Below are positions 43,027 to 51,604 of a stretch of DNA of 64,000 nucleotides, piece after piece. Under the pieces are notes generated by a model. The model ran no database searches and had not been told where the DNA came from. It worked only from the letters and a program-made list of their open reading frames with translations. Origin of the DNA: Niallia sp052318935 (lineage in GTDB: Bacteria; Bacillota; Bacilli; Bacillales; Cytobacillaceae); assembly GCA_052318935.1 (NCBI GenBank), contig JBQRKO010000003.1; one strand, written 5' to 3'. Position numbers and translations under genes: made by a program. Position 1 is the stretch's first letter; the number at the start of each line of letters is the position of its first letter.

Positions 43027-43233
43027 ATGTTGATGGTGTGCAGCAACCATGTGAAAGATGGTCTTAAAAATACAAATGTTCCTCATGTAAAAAAAATCAA
43101 ACATTATAAATATACCTGTTCATTTTGTCATCAAGAAGCTATCATAAAAATCTTTTACTCCATGCCTTTTTATAGAGAAGATAGATGCAGCTTGATTAAA
43201 AAGTTTGATCAAAAAGAGCTTTGTGTTAATTAA
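43027..43233 (+). CDS. Small Cys/His protein, CxxH/CxxC-like
   Basis: A 68-residue protein with an N-terminal CSNHV and a central CSFC pair plus later single cysteines. It resembles the CxxH/CxxC zinc-binding small proteins of Bacilli, followed by an unusual C-terminal extension. The ATG follows GTGAGGTTCAAAT, a plausible ribosome site, and a good terminator follows. Coding status is likely but not certain; function is unknown. Confidence 0.5.
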   Translation: MLMVCSNHVKDGLKNTNVPHVKKIKHYKYTCSFCHQEAIIKIFYSMPFYREDRCSLIKKFDQKELCVN

Positions 43234-43247
43234 TTTTAAAAAATATA

Positions 43248-43294
43248 AGAGCATGTTTTGAGCAATCTTTTTTCAAAACGTGCTCTCTTTTTTA
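43248..43294 (+). terminator. Terminator of the small Cys/His gene
   Basis: AGAGCATGTTTTGA pairs with TCAAAACGTGCTCT (one G:T pair), followed by CTTTTTT. Confidence 0.85.
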
Positions 43295-43349
43295 GAAGCT
43301 ATTAAAAAATGCAGGCGATGAATCTTTAAAACCTGGATAGGAAGTTATT

Positions 43350-43490
43350 TAAGAGGCAGATCATATGAAAAGTATAAAGGGTGCAACCGTGTAACTATGT
43401 ACATAGTTGATTACACTCAAACAACCGGCGAAGAAACAGTGAAAAATCATCAATGAGTAACAGAAAGTGAATTATCACCACTTGAAATAA
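43350..43490 (+). pseudogene. Decayed copy of the YdhK (DUF1541) gene end
   Basis: With two stops and a frame change this stretch encodes ADHMKSIKGATV, then MYIVDYTQTTGEETVKNHQ-stop-VTESELSP. That is the C-terminal repeat of the YdhK-like protein at 56723 (DHMEGMKGATAT, MVDYKPTTGGETVKNHQWVTESELSP). The terminator that follows (43507) is also related to the one after that gene. A dead partial duplicate; no N-terminal part is found. Confidence 0.8.
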
Positions 43491-43506
43491 TGTTTGGATT
43501 AAAATT

Positions 43507-43543
43507 TAAAAAAGCTTATCCCCTGAGTAGATAAGCTTTTTTT
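43507..43543. terminator. Terminator duplicated with the ydhK remnant
   Basis: AAAAGCTTATC/GATAAGCTTTT with a CCCTGAGTA loop and T run, closely matching 57327-57359. It can also serve the convergent glycosyltransferase gene, which ends at 43573. Confidence 0.8.
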
Positions 43544-43572
43544 ACTTGGGTCCTTCTAATAAGATTTAACAA

Positions 43573-44730
43573 TTAACATATCTCTTGCTTCTGTTCCCGG
43601 TTGCTCATCCGAACAATAACATCAAGAGCATCTAAGGATGACGTTTTCTTTTGATGCTGCTTAGTCCTTTGTTTCATCAACATTAATGGTTTTGAATCAT
43701 GTACTACACTTTGAATGTTGAAAATCAAGTCATTTTTAGTTTTAGCCAACAATGCTAATCCTGATTGTATTAAAAAACTAGCGTTGTCTTCTTCTTGACC
43801 AGGAAGAGGATTGTAGATTAATAGCGGTAATTCCATCGCTAAAGCTTCTGCAGTAGTTACCCCACCCGGCTTTGTTATCATAACATCTGAAATTGCCATT
43901 AATTCATGTATATTCTCGGAGAAACCCATCAATAAAATATCATGTTTAGAATTCTTTAGTTCGTGCTCCAACTGTTCTTTCAATTTCTTATTTCGTCCAC
44001 AAACAATAATCAGTTGTAAATTAGATGATATAGATTCTAATGCTTGGAAGGTCGATAAACCTTTGCCGATAAAACCATCTCCTCCTCCCATCACTAGAAT
44101 AGTGAATTTATTAGCATTCATCCGGTATTTTTTAAATAAAAATTCTCGCGACTGTTTCTCAATGAATCTTTGACGAATTGGGATTCCTGTATGTTTAATT
44201 TTAAACTCCTCTACTCCTACTGAAATTAATCTATCTTTCACCTGGCTAGAGCCGACTAAATATTGGTCGGTAAATGGGTGAATCCAGGAAGAATGATCTG
44301 TATAGTCGGTAATGATTGTCACTGCAGGAATATCGATTAAGCCCTGCTCTTTTAATTTTGAAATGATTCCAGCGGCAAATGGGTAGGTGCTGACAACAAC
44401 CATAGGTTTAACCCTTTGTATTATTTCGAGCATAGATTGCATTCCAATAGAAAAGAGTGAATTCAACTTGGTCGAAAACACAGTCTTTACACGGGTCTTT
44501 CTATATAAGTAGCTATAAACTTGAGGGAATTTTTTAATGCTGCTTTTGTAAACATAGTTGCTGACAGGGTAAAGATACGGGTGAACCCAATCCTTCATAT
44601 CTAAAATAATCGGCTCTGCATCAGGAAGTGTATAATCGACAGCCTCACTTATCGCCCTCGCCACTTGTTTATGCCCATCTCCAAAAGTTGCTGATAGTAT
44701 AAGAATTTTATCCTTGCTTTTATCATACAT
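43573..44730 (-). CDS. UgtP/MGDG-synthase-like glycosyltransferase (GT28, YkoN-type)
   Basis: A 385-residue MurG-superfamily glycosyltransferase related to processive diacylglycerol glucosyltransferases and plant MGDG synthases. N-terminal ILSATFGDGHKQVARAI is the acceptor-lipid signature, IITDYTDHSSWIHP the mid-domain motif, and ILVMGGGDGFIGKGL plus ITKPGGVTTAEAL the nucleotide-sugar site. It is cytosolic, peripheral to the membrane, and probably transfers hexose from UDP-sugar to a lipid. It may be a second homologue next to a core UgtP elsewhere. The ATG follows GAGGAG. Under phosphate limitation glycolipids can replace phospholipids, which would suit the neighbouring Pho genes; this link is inference. 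Confidence 0.85.
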   Translation of the reverse strand: MYDKSKDKILILSATFGDGHKQVARAISEAVDYTLPDAEPIILDMKDWVHPYLYPVSNYVYKSSIKKFPQVYSYLYRKTRVKTVFSTKLNSLFSIGMQSMLEIIQRVKPMVVVSTYPFAAGIISKLKEQGLIDIPAVTIITDYTDHSSWIHPFTDQYLVGSSQVKDRLISVGVEEFKIKHTGIPIRQRFIEKQSREFLFKKYRMNANKFTILVMGGGDGFIGKGLSTFQALESISSNLQLIIVCGRNKKLKEQLEHELKNSKHDILLMGFSENIHELMAISDVMITKPGGVTTAEALAMELPLLIYNPLPGQEEDNASFLIQSGLALLAKTKNDLIFNIQSVVHDSKPLMLMKQRTKQHQKKTSSLDALDVIVRMSNREQKQEIC

Positions 44731-45226
44731 ACTTTATTGGCTCCTCATATGTGAATTTAATCTTTACAATTAATTTTTAAGTAATGTAGAGGAATCACGT
44801 ACTGATTACAGGACCACAAAAAACCTAATTAATATCGATAACTTTTCAAAAAAAAGAAGATATAAATTTAAAACATATTTATGAAACAAATTTTTTTATA
44901 TTACTTCATTTTTGAGGATTTTGATGAACATACTATTATTTTCATCTTGAATTATAAACACACAAGTTGAATCTCATCTTAATATTTCGTTAAAAAAAAA
45001 TTAAGATTATCTTCTATTAATCAGCATTCCATTTACAAAATAAAAAACACCCTTCTTTTTTTGAGAAGGATGTGAAAATTTCTTTATTCAGGTACAGTTA
45101 CCTACTTCTAACCCTATATTTCTAGGAATTTAAACGAGGGTTTTGTTCATTGTTCTTTCGTTTTCTACTACACCATATTGCGATCTCTTTTTTCTGTATG
45201 ATAAAACATTTTCTATTTTTAACAAA
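44731..45226. other. AT-rich non-coding gap
   Basis: Almost 500 bp without a credible ORF. It holds the upstream region of the glycosyltransferase gene and one terminator-like hairpin, ACACCCTTCT/AGAAGGATGT (45047-45073), whose T run (TTTTTTATTTT) is on the minus strand. The hairpin may be an original downstream terminator now separated from iclR by the inserted element. Nothing else is recognised. Confidence 0.5.
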
Positions 45227-45411
45227 AGGCTCTGTTAAACTTGCCTGTTGATTTCCGTTTCAGGCGTTCGCTTTCCGCGGGCGGTCCGGGAGCCTCCTCG
45301 GCGCTGTGCGCCTGTGGGGTCTCCCTCTGACTCGCTTTTCCCGCAGGAGTCTCACACCTTCCACTCCAATCAACATAGTGCCAAAATCAACAATGAGCTT
45401 TAACATAGCCT
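45227..45411. repeat. MITE-like intergenic repeat with terminal inverted repeats
   Basis: 185 bp bounded by AGGCTCTGTTAAA and TTTAACATAGCCT (inverted, one mismatch), with AACAAA directly outside both ends (45221-45226, 45412-45417). The interior has the core GCTTTCCGCGGGCGG, GGAGCCTCCTCGGCGC and CCCGCAGGAGTCTC. It belongs to the same broad family as 990-1197, 57560-57690 and 57845-58010. Confidence 0.78.
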
Positions 45412-45417
45412 AACAAA

Positions 45418-45452
45418 AAAATAGCAGAATACCGCTTTTCAGGATGTTCTGC
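45418..45452 (-). terminator. Terminator of the iclR-type gene
   Basis: GCAGAA and TTCTGC close an imperfect stem on the minus strand that overlaps the last codons of the gene; a run of seven T follows. Confidence 0.65.
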
Positions 45453-46179
45453 CAATAGCAATAGAGATTTCATTAGCTGCTTCTTTAACACGATCTATTA
45501 GAAAGGATAATCGTTCTTCTTTTACACGGTAATTTAGAACACCTATACTTAGTGCTCCTACAACTTTATGATTAAAGTCCAAGATTGGTGCGGCAACAGA
45601 TAAGGTTCCCTCTGTTCTCTCACTATAGCTTACAGCATACCCTTGTCTTTTTATTTGGGATAATTGCTCTAATAAGATGTTATAATTCTCCGAGGTTGGA
45701 ATAAGTTTTTTTGCAATAAATCCCATCTCTTCCGAATTCATATTAGCTAATATCGTTTTGTTAGCTGCACCAATATGAAGTGGAATTCGTAAACCTAATT
45801 TATCAATAATACGTACATTGAGTGGACTGTCCACTCTTTCGATAATAATAGCATCTGTTCCATCTGGAATATTTAAATAAATACTCTCCTCTACTTGAAG
45901 TGATAAACGTTTCATCACTTCCCGAGCTACAGACCTAAAATCTAACTTTTCAAGTTGACGCAACCCAATCTCGATCCACAAATATCCTAGTTTATATAGT
46001 TTTGTTTCAGGATTTTGAAAGATAAGACCATGGCGAATAAGAGAATTTAGTAGTCTATGTGCTGTACTTGCAGGAAGATGTAATCTTTCTGATATTTCTG
46101 AAATAGACCACCATTCTCTATCATTCTTAGAAGCTAATAGTTCAATAATACTTACTGCTCGATCAATCGATTGTACCAT
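45439..46179 (-). CDS. IclR-family transcriptional regulator
   Basis: A 246-residue IclR-type regulator: N-terminal winged helix (VQSIDRAVSIIELL, WWSISEISERLHLPASTAHRLL) and a C-terminal GAF-like effector domain (RIDKLGLRIPLHIGAANKTILA type, ending SYSERTEGTLSVAAPI). ATG 46179 is the usual family start; TTG 46191 is possible, and the ribosome site is weak in both cases. It is divergent from rocD across 320 bp, in which the palindrome TTTCCG-N5-CGGAAA lies. Probable target: rocD, the amino acid permease and the two amidinohydrolase genes. The effector is probably an arginine-pathway metabolite (inference). Confidence 0.9.
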   Translation of the reverse strand: MVQSIDRAVSIIELLASKNDREWWSISEISERLHLPASTAHRLLNSLIRHGLIFQNPETKLYKLGYLWIEIGLRQLEKLDFRSVAREVMKRLSLQVEESIYLNIPDGTDAIIIERVDSPLNVRIIDKLGLRIPLHIGAANKTILANMNSEEMGFIAKKLIPTSENYNILLEQLSQIKRQGYAVSYSERTEGTLSVAAPILDFNHKVVGALSIGVLNYRVKEERLSFLIDRVKEAANEISIAIGRTS

Positions 46180-46374
46180 AATTATCTTCAACTCATCTTA
46201 TTATTTAGAATATTTTGTACACAACAAATTTAGCAGAACATGTAATATAAAGCAACATGAAATTAAAAAAGTGCAATACATTTAAATTTCATGTGAGAAA
46301 AAATAACAAAAACTATTGACATATATTGATAATTATTTAAAAATAAGACTTGTGATTCCATATTATAGATTAGT

Positions 46375-46391
46375 TTTCCGCATTACGGAAA
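46375..46391. promoter_or_regulatory. Candidate IclR operator
   Basis: TTTCCG-CATTA-CGGAAA is a perfect 6+6 palindrome with a 5-bp spacer in the iclR-rocD intergenic region. GGAAA/TTTCC half-sites are typical of IclR-family operators. No sigma-54 type -24/-12 element was found before this rocD, unlike B. subtilis roc genes. Confidence 0.55.
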
Positions 46392-46499
46392 CGCACAAAA
46401 TAATGTTCTAATTTTTACATACGAGTATTACTTATATTTAGGTTAATCCTTTCTATGCAAGCGAAAACCATTTTTAAAACATTTTAAGGAGGAATCACA

Positions 46500-47708
46500 A
46501 TGACAACTGAAGTCAAAAAAACGGAAAAAATTATGAAACAAACGGAGAAATTTGGCGCCAATAACTATCATCCTCTTCCAATTGTCATTGAAAAAGCGCA
46601 AGGTGTATGGGTAGAAGATCCGGAGAATAATAAATATATGGATATGCTAAGTGCATATTCAGCAGTAAATCAAGGTCATCGCCACCCTAAAATTATTGCA
46701 GCTTTGAAACGTCAAGCGGATAAAGTAACATTAACGTCTCGAGCTTTCCATAATGATCAGCTTGGTCCATGGTATGAGAAAATTTGTTCCTTAACAAATA
46801 AAACAATGGCACTACCTATGAATACGGGAGCTGAAGCGGTAGAAACAGCCTTTAAAGCAGCACGCCGCTGGGCTTATGATGTAAAAGGAATTGCCGAAAA
46901 TCAAGCAGAGATCATCGCTTGTACAGGGAACTTTCATGGTCGAACGATGACAGCTGTTTCTTTATCATCAGAGGCTGAATATCAACGCGGATTCGGTCCT
47001 ATGCTGCCTGGAATAAAACTAGTTCCTTACGGAGATTTGGAAAGCTTAAAAGCAGCAATCACACCTAACACAGCCGCTTTTCTAATCGAGCCAATTCAAG
47101 GAGAAGCAGGCATTATACTGCCACCAGAAGGGTTCATAAAAGCAGCATTCGAACTTTGTAAAAAACATAACGTCCTATTCATTGCAGATGAAATCCAAGT
47201 TGGGTTGGCAAGGACAGGAAAAATGTTTGCTTACGAGTGGGAAGCTATTGAGCCTGATGTATTAATTCTAGGCAAAGCACTTGGCGGTGGTGTATTCCCT
47301 ATTTCATGCGTCGTTGCGAATGAAGATATACTAGGAGTGTTTAATCCTGGTTCTCACGGGTCTACTTTTGGTGGAAATCCGCTCGCATGTGCGGTATCTT
47401 TAGCTTCTTTAGAAGTTATTGAAGAAGAAAAATTAGCAGAGCGTTCATTAGAATTAGGAAATTATTTTAAAGAAAAGTTACAAGCAATCAATACCCCCGT
47501 TATTAAAGAAGTAAGAGGCCGAGGTTTATTTATTGGAGTAGAATTACATGAAGAAGCAAGATCTTATTGTGAAAAGTTAAAAGCAGAAGGTTTGCTATGT
47601 AAAGAAACTCATCATACTGTTATTCGTTTTGCTCCACCACTTACTATATCTAAGAAAGAATTAGACTGGGCCATTGAAAGAATTTATAAAGTCTTTGAAG
47701 AGAAATAA
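46500..47708 (+). CDS. rocD: Ornithine aminotransferase RocD
   Basis: A 402-residue class III PLP enzyme converting ornithine and 2-oxoglutarate to glutamate semialdehyde and glutamate. Motifs are YHPLPIVIEKAQG, MLSAYSAVNQGH, NTGAEAVETAFK, ADEIQVGLARTGK and the PLP lysine in LGKALGGG. The ATG follows AAGGAGGAATCACA. It heads a group with an amino acid permease and amidinohydrolases, and the IclR gene is divergent. No ornithine transcarbamylase or arginase is in the window, so how citrulline from the neighbours would become ornithine is unclear. Confidence 0.94.
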   Translation: MTTEVKKTEKIMKQTEKFGANNYHPLPIVIEKAQGVWVEDPENNKYMDMLSAYSAVNQGHRHPKIIAALKRQADKVTLTSRAFHNDQLGPWYEKICSLTNKTMALPMNTGAEAVETAFKAARRWAYDVKGIAENQAEIIACTGNFHGRTMTAVSLSSEAEYQRGFGPMLPGIKLVPYGDLESLKAAITPNTAAFLIEPIQGEAGIILPPEGFIKAAFELCKKHNVLFIADEIQVGLARTGKMFAYEWEAIEPDVLILGKALGGGVFPISCVVANEDILGVFNPGSHGSTFGGNPLACAVSLASLEVIEEEKLAERSLELGNYFKEKLQAINTPVIKEVRGRGLFIGVELHEEARSYCEKLKAEGLLCKETHHTVIRFAPPLTISKKELDWAIERIYKVFEEK

Positions 47709-47750
47709 GTAAAAAATTAACTTTTCTTATAAGTTGTTTTTAAAAGAAAC

Positions 47751-47782
47751 GCCTACAGAAACAACAACTACTATCTGTAGGT
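47751..47782 (+). other. Stem-loop between rocD and the permease gene
   Basis: GCCTACAGA pairs with TCTGTAGGT; there is no T run. Its arms resemble those of the terminator at 50340 (ACTTACAGAA/TTCTGTAGGTGC). Probably a processing or partial termination point. Confidence 0.4.
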
Positions 47783-47900
47783 GCATATTTATAACTTTTA
47801 AATTCTGAAAATTCAGAGAATAAAAATACGTTAAAGTTTATAAATATGCATTCATGCATTTTAACAAAAAGTATCTTTAAAATACGTATGGAGGAAAATA

Positions 47901-49322
47901 ATGAGCAGCTTTAAGCAATATGAATTACAACGGACAATGAAAAGCAGGCATCTTTTTATGATTGCATTAGGCGGAGTCATTGGGACCGGATTATTTTTAG
48001 GATCAGGTTTTACGATTAGTCAAGCTGGACCTCTTGGTTCTATGCTTGCGTATATACTTGGTGGATTTTTAATGTATTTAGTCATGTTATGCCTTGGAGA
48101 ATTGGCAGTTATTATGCCAGAACCTGGATCATTTCAATCTTATACCACTAAATATTTAGGTCCTTCTACAGGATTTATGATTGGCTGGCTATATTGGTTT
48201 GGTTGGGCAAATACGGTGGGACTAGAATTTACTTCCGCCGGTATATTAATGCAAAGATGGTTTCCTGATATCCCCATTTGGGTTTGGTGTTTAATTTTTG
48301 GCAGTATCACCTTATTAGTCAATGTAATATCTGCACGAAGCTTTGCTGAAACAGAGTTTTGGTTTTCAAGTATTAAAATAGCAGCAGTCGTCTTATTTAT
48401 CATTATCGGTCTTGCTGCCACGTTTGGATTTATTCATTTTCAAGGAAATGAAGCAGCTCCTTTTTTATCAAATTTTACAACTGATCATGGCTTATTTCCT
48501 AATGGCATGACAGCTGTCCTTCTCACATTAGTGATGGTCAGTTTTTCATTCCAGGGTACAGAGCTTGTTGGAATTGCAGCAGGAGAAAGTGAAAATCCAG
48601 AAAAAACAATTCCTAATTCGATACGTAATATTGTTTGGAGAACATTGTTTTTCTTTGTGTTAGCAATGTTTGTACTAGCAGCTATTATTCCTTATAAGAC
48701 AGCAGGCGTTACTGAAAGTCCTTTTGTGGCTGTACTTGATAAAATCGGGATTCCTTATGCTGCAGATATAATGAACTTTGTTATTTTAACAGCAGTATTA
48801 TCGGTTGCAAATTCTGGGTTGTATGCAGGCGCTAGAATGTTATGGTCACTTTCAAGAAGTGAAATGGGACCCTCTCGTTTATCAAAATTATCAAAAAAAG
48901 GTGTACCTATAAATGCTTTGCTTATTACCTTTGCAGTTGCTTCATTTTCTTTAATAACAAGTTTCTTTTCAACTGACACAGTATACTTGTGGTTAATCTC
49001 CATCGCCGGAGTCGGCACAATTGTGTCCTGGATGTGCATTTGTGCTTCTCATTTCTTCTTTCGCAGACGTTTTATTAATGAAGGCGGCGATATTAAAGAT
49101 TTAAAATTTAAAGCACCTTTGTTCCCTATTGTTCCAATCCTCGGATTTGTATTGAATGGGCTAGTCTTAATTAGTCTGTTCTTTATTCCAGATCAAAAGG
49201 CGGGTTTATATGGGGGCGGAATTTTTATTGCACTCTGCTATTTGTATTATCATTTTAACATCAAGAAAAAAAGGAAAATCCAAGAAAATAAGAGCACTAT
49301 CAGAAAAACTAATGTCCGTTAA
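47901..49322 (+). CDS. Amino acid permease, APC superfamily (RocE/RocC-like)
   Basis: A 473-residue, twelve-helix amino acid/proton symporter of the AAT family. The N-terminal SRHLFMIALGGVIGTGLFLGSG and GELAVIMPEPGSFQSY are the substrate-binding hallmarks. TELVGIAAGESENPEKTIP is the conserved loop after helix 6. The closest recalled relatives are the arginine/ornithine permeases RocE and RocC. The ATG follows ATGGAGGAAAATA. Between rocD and the amidinohydrolase genes, import of arginine, ornithine, citrulline or a methylated arginine is the natural guess. Confidence 0.9.
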   Translation: MSSFKQYELQRTMKSRHLFMIALGGVIGTGLFLGSGFTISQAGPLGSMLAYILGGFLMYLVMLCLGELAVIMPEPGSFQSYTTKYLGPSTGFMIGWLYWFGWANTVGLEFTSAGILMQRWFPDIPIWVWCLIFGSITLLVNVISARSFAETEFWFSSIKIAAVVLFIIIGLAATFGFIHFQGNEAAPFLSNFTTDHGLFPNGMTAVLLTLVMVSFSFQGTELVGIAAGESENPEKTIPNSIRNIVWRTLFFFVLAMFVLAAIIPYKTAGVTESPFVAVLDKIGIPYAADIMNFVILTAVLSVANSGLYAGARMLWSLSRSEMGPSRLSKLSKKGVPINALLITFAVASFSLITSFFSTDTVYLWLISIAGVGTIVSWMCICASHFFFRRRFINEGGDIKDLKFKAPLFPIVPILGFVLNGLVLISLFFIPDQKAGLYGGGIFIALCYLYYHFNIKKKRKIQENKSTIRKTNVR

Positions 49323-49392
49323 GGATTAAATGATCACTAATCTTTTCGTATTGAAATAACTAATTCAAAGTATTAGAGAGGAACAAACAACA

Positions 49393-50244
49393 ATGATAAA
49401 AAGCGAAAATCTATTTAAGATAAAATGCCATAACGAATACAATCAACTAAAGCATGTAGTTGTGTGTCCACCAAAATATATGGAGATCAAAGAAGCTATT
49501 AATGAGACGCAAAAGCAATATCTTTTAGAGAATATCAATCAAGAGATTGCTATGAAACAGCATGAACAATTTGTAAAGGTTCTTCAGGAAAATGGAGCAG
49601 TAGTTCATATGCTTCCACCTGATGCTCGTTATAATGAGCAGGTTTTTACTCGGGATATTGGCTTTTGTTTAGGTAATACTTTATTTATCGGAAGTATGGA
49701 AAGTGATATTCGTAAAGGAGAAGAATCAGTTCTCAAAAACTGGTTGGATCATCATGGATTTACATATAGCGAAATTACATCAGGTTCAATTGAAGGCGGA
49801 GATGTTATTATCTCTGAAAATAAAGTATGGGTTGGTTTGAGTGAAAGGACATCTCAAGAAGCAATAGATGAATTAAACATATTGTTGCCATCTTATGAAG
49901 TAATACCTCTCCCATTAAAAAAAGAAATATTGCACCTAGATTGTGTATTTAATGTGATTTCACCAAATACGGCGATTATTTATCCGAATGCTTTCTCCGA
50001 AGATGCACTTACGTTAATAAGAAAGCACTATAACTTAATTGAGGTTGACGAAGCGGAGCAATTTTCAATGGGACCAAATATACTGTCACTTGAACCAGGG
50101 AAAATGCTCAGTCTTCCTCAAAATGTACGAATGAATGAACAATTACGCAAAGCTGGATTTCATGTGATTGAAGTTGATTTTTCCGAAATTATTAAATCTG
50201 GTGGTTCTTTTCGCTGCTGTTCTTTGCCTATCTTGCGGATGTAA
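49393..50244 (+). CDS. DDAH/arginine deiminase-family amidinohydrolase, copy 1
   Basis: A 283-residue member of the guanidine-modifying superfamily, close in size to dimethylarginine dimethylaminohydrolases. It has FTRDIGFCLGN (residues 85-95), EGGDVII, catalytic His181 in LHLDCVFN and nucleophile Cys275 in GGSFRCCSLP. The ATG follows GAGAGGAAC. It is probably co-expressed with the permease 70 bp upstream. It is very similar, over full length, to the gene at 51963, from which it is separated only by the ada gene on the other strand. It should yield citrulline from arginine or a methylated arginine; which one is unknown. Confidence 0.85.
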   Translation: MIKSENLFKIKCHNEYNQLKHVVVCPPKYMEIKEAINETQKQYLLENINQEIAMKQHEQFVKVLQENGAVVHMLPPDARYNEQVFTRDIGFCLGNTLFIGSMESDIRKGEESVLKNWLDHHGFTYSEITSGSIEGGDVIISENKVWVGLSERTSQEAIDELNILLPSYEVIPLPLKKEILHLDCVFNVISPNTAIIYPNAFSEDALTLIRKHYNLIEVDEAEQFSMGPNILSLEPGKMLSLPQNVRMNEQLRKAGFHVIEVDFSEIIKSGGSFRCCSLPILRM

Positions 50245-50339
50245 TAAGTATTTGCCATCAAGAAAAAGTAACTTAAACAAAATCTGTACACAATAATCGC
50301 ATTGCATACTCTTTTTTGTGAGAGCTTTTATGTACAGTG

Positions 50340-50380
50340 AGCACTTACAGAATGAAACGTTTTCTTTCTGTAGGTGCTTT
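50340..50380. terminator. Terminator between amidinohydrolase 1 and ada
   Basis: AGCACTTACAGAA pairs with TTCTGTAGGTGCT (one G:T pair) around a 13-nt loop, between convergent genes. Confidence 0.7.
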
Positions 50381-50443
50381 CATGATATGTCTAGTTGTCT
50401 GCAATTTAAGAATGTCATTCTCTTCTATTCCTTGCGCTAATTA

Positions 50444-51604
50444 TTAATCATTGCTGGGTAAACCTTGTCTTTCCAGATTTAAAAGCTGTGTCTTCATTTC
50501 TAAACCACCACGATAACCGGTTAACGCCCCATTCTTCCCTACTACACGATGACATGGCACAGTGATTAAAACTGGATTAGCTCCAATGGCCGCCCCTACG
50601 GCACGAACAGCAGATGGTTTATTTATATCGTTTGCAATGTCGGAATATGACTTCGTCTGTCCGTACGGAATCTCACAAAGCGCGTTCCAGACTGTAAGCT
50701 GGAATGCTGTTCCATTATAATCAAATGGTACAGTAAAAGTTTTCCGATTTCCTTCTAGATACTCAATGATTTCAACCGTATAGGGTTCAAGTTTTTCTCT
50801 TTCCTCAGCAAGAGGACTCCCTGGAAAGCTTTTTATAGCCCATGCAGCCAATTCCTCGTACGGTTTGTTCTGTGAACCAACATAGCATAGCCCCTTAGAT
50901 GTGGAAGCAATATAAAAGTTCCAATCCTTATACTTCAACAAAGACCAATAAATAATTGGTGTTTCTTTTGAATTCATTTTAGATCCCCTCCCTTTTTTAC
51001 GACGCAGCTGACGATATTGTTCTGGCGTATAGCCGATTTTCTTTTTAAACAAAGTTGTAAAATAGGAAGTATTGGATATACCTACACAACTAGCAATATC
51101 CGCAATAGCTTTATTCGTTTGCATTAAATACTCTTTAGCCGCATTTAATCTAACCTGTTGTATATACTCAACTGGTGTAATTCCTTTCATCTTTTTAAAC
51201 GTTCGATGTAAATGATAAGGACTCCCATGAGCAATATTCGCCAACGTTTCTAACGTTAATTTTTTGATAAAATTTTTATCAATGTATTCAGTGATAAAAG
51301 CAACCCATTCACTATCAGGCAACTTCTCATTAGTTGGCTTGCAGCGTTTACAAGGGCGAAAATTTGCATGAAGTGCTTGTTCTGCGTTTTGAAAAATAAG
51401 CACGTTTTCTTTTTTCGGAAGGCGGGATTTGCATGACGGTTTACAGAAAATCCCCGTGGTCTTTACAGCATAGCAAAATTGTTTATTGTACGAAGCATCA
51501 TTATCTATAATTGCTTGCCACATTTCATTTGTCATCATTTCGAGGCCTTTCAAATGTTCATGATCATGACTCATTTGAAATCCATTATTGGCGCTGTCCT
51601 TCAT
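50444..51604 (-). CDS. ada: Fused Ada: methylphosphotriester-sensing regulator plus O6-alkylguanine methyltransferase
   Basis: A 386-residue bifunctional DNA repair protein. The N-terminal Ada zinc domain has ligands Cys54, Cys58, Cys85 and Cys88 (GIFCKPSC, RPCKRC). An AraC helix-turn-helix domain spans about 100-200, with YHLHRTFKKMKGITPVEYI. The C-terminal methyltransferase has active-site Cys351 in VPCHRVVG. Methyl transfer to the N-terminal zinc domain should turn it into an activator of its own gene, as for B. subtilis AdaA. In B. subtilis AdaA and AdaB are separate proteins; here they are one, yet an internal Shine-Dalgarno plus ATG sits exactly at the domain junction. The main ATG follows AGAGGTGAGG. 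It lies between two paralogous amidinohydrolase genes. Confidence 0.94.
   Translation of the reverse strand: MKDSANNGFQMSHDHEHLKGLEMMTNEMWQAIIDNDASYNKQFCYAVKTTGIFCKPSCKSRLPKKENVLIFQNAEQALHANFRPCKRCKPTNEKLPDSEWVAFITEYIDKNFIKKLTLETLANIAHGSPYHLHRTFKKMKGITPVEYIQQVRLNAAKEYLMQTNKAIADIASCVGISNTSYFTTLFKKKIGYTPEQYRQLRRKKGRGSKMNSKETPIIYWSLLKYKDWNFYIASTSKGLCYVGSQNKPYEELAAWAIKSFPGSPLAEEREKLEPYTVEIIEYLEGNRKTFTVPFDYNGTAFQLTVWNALCEIPYGQTKSYSDIANDINKPSAVRAVGAAIGANPVLITVPCHRVVGKNGALTGYRGGLEMKTQLLNLERQGLPSND
50975..50994 (-). promoter_or_regulatory. Internal ribosome binding site and ATG for the AdaB domain
   Basis: On the coding strand AAGGGAGGGGATCT stands four bases before an in-frame ATG (codon 210, MNSKET). 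GGGAGG-GGATC is close to the full anti-16S sequence AGGAGGTGATC. Starting there gives a 177-residue protein, the usual size of a free AdaB/Ogt methyltransferase. Both full-length Ada and free methyltransferase may therefore be made. Confidence 0.65.

Noticed and set aside
43234..43543. ydhK-like fragment as a functional small gene
   Set aside because: Two in-frame stops and a frame change, no start codon or signal peptide; listed as a pseudogene instead.
46392..46499. Sigma-54 promoter before rocD
   Set aside because: No TGGCAC-N5-TTGC-like element at proper spacing could be found.
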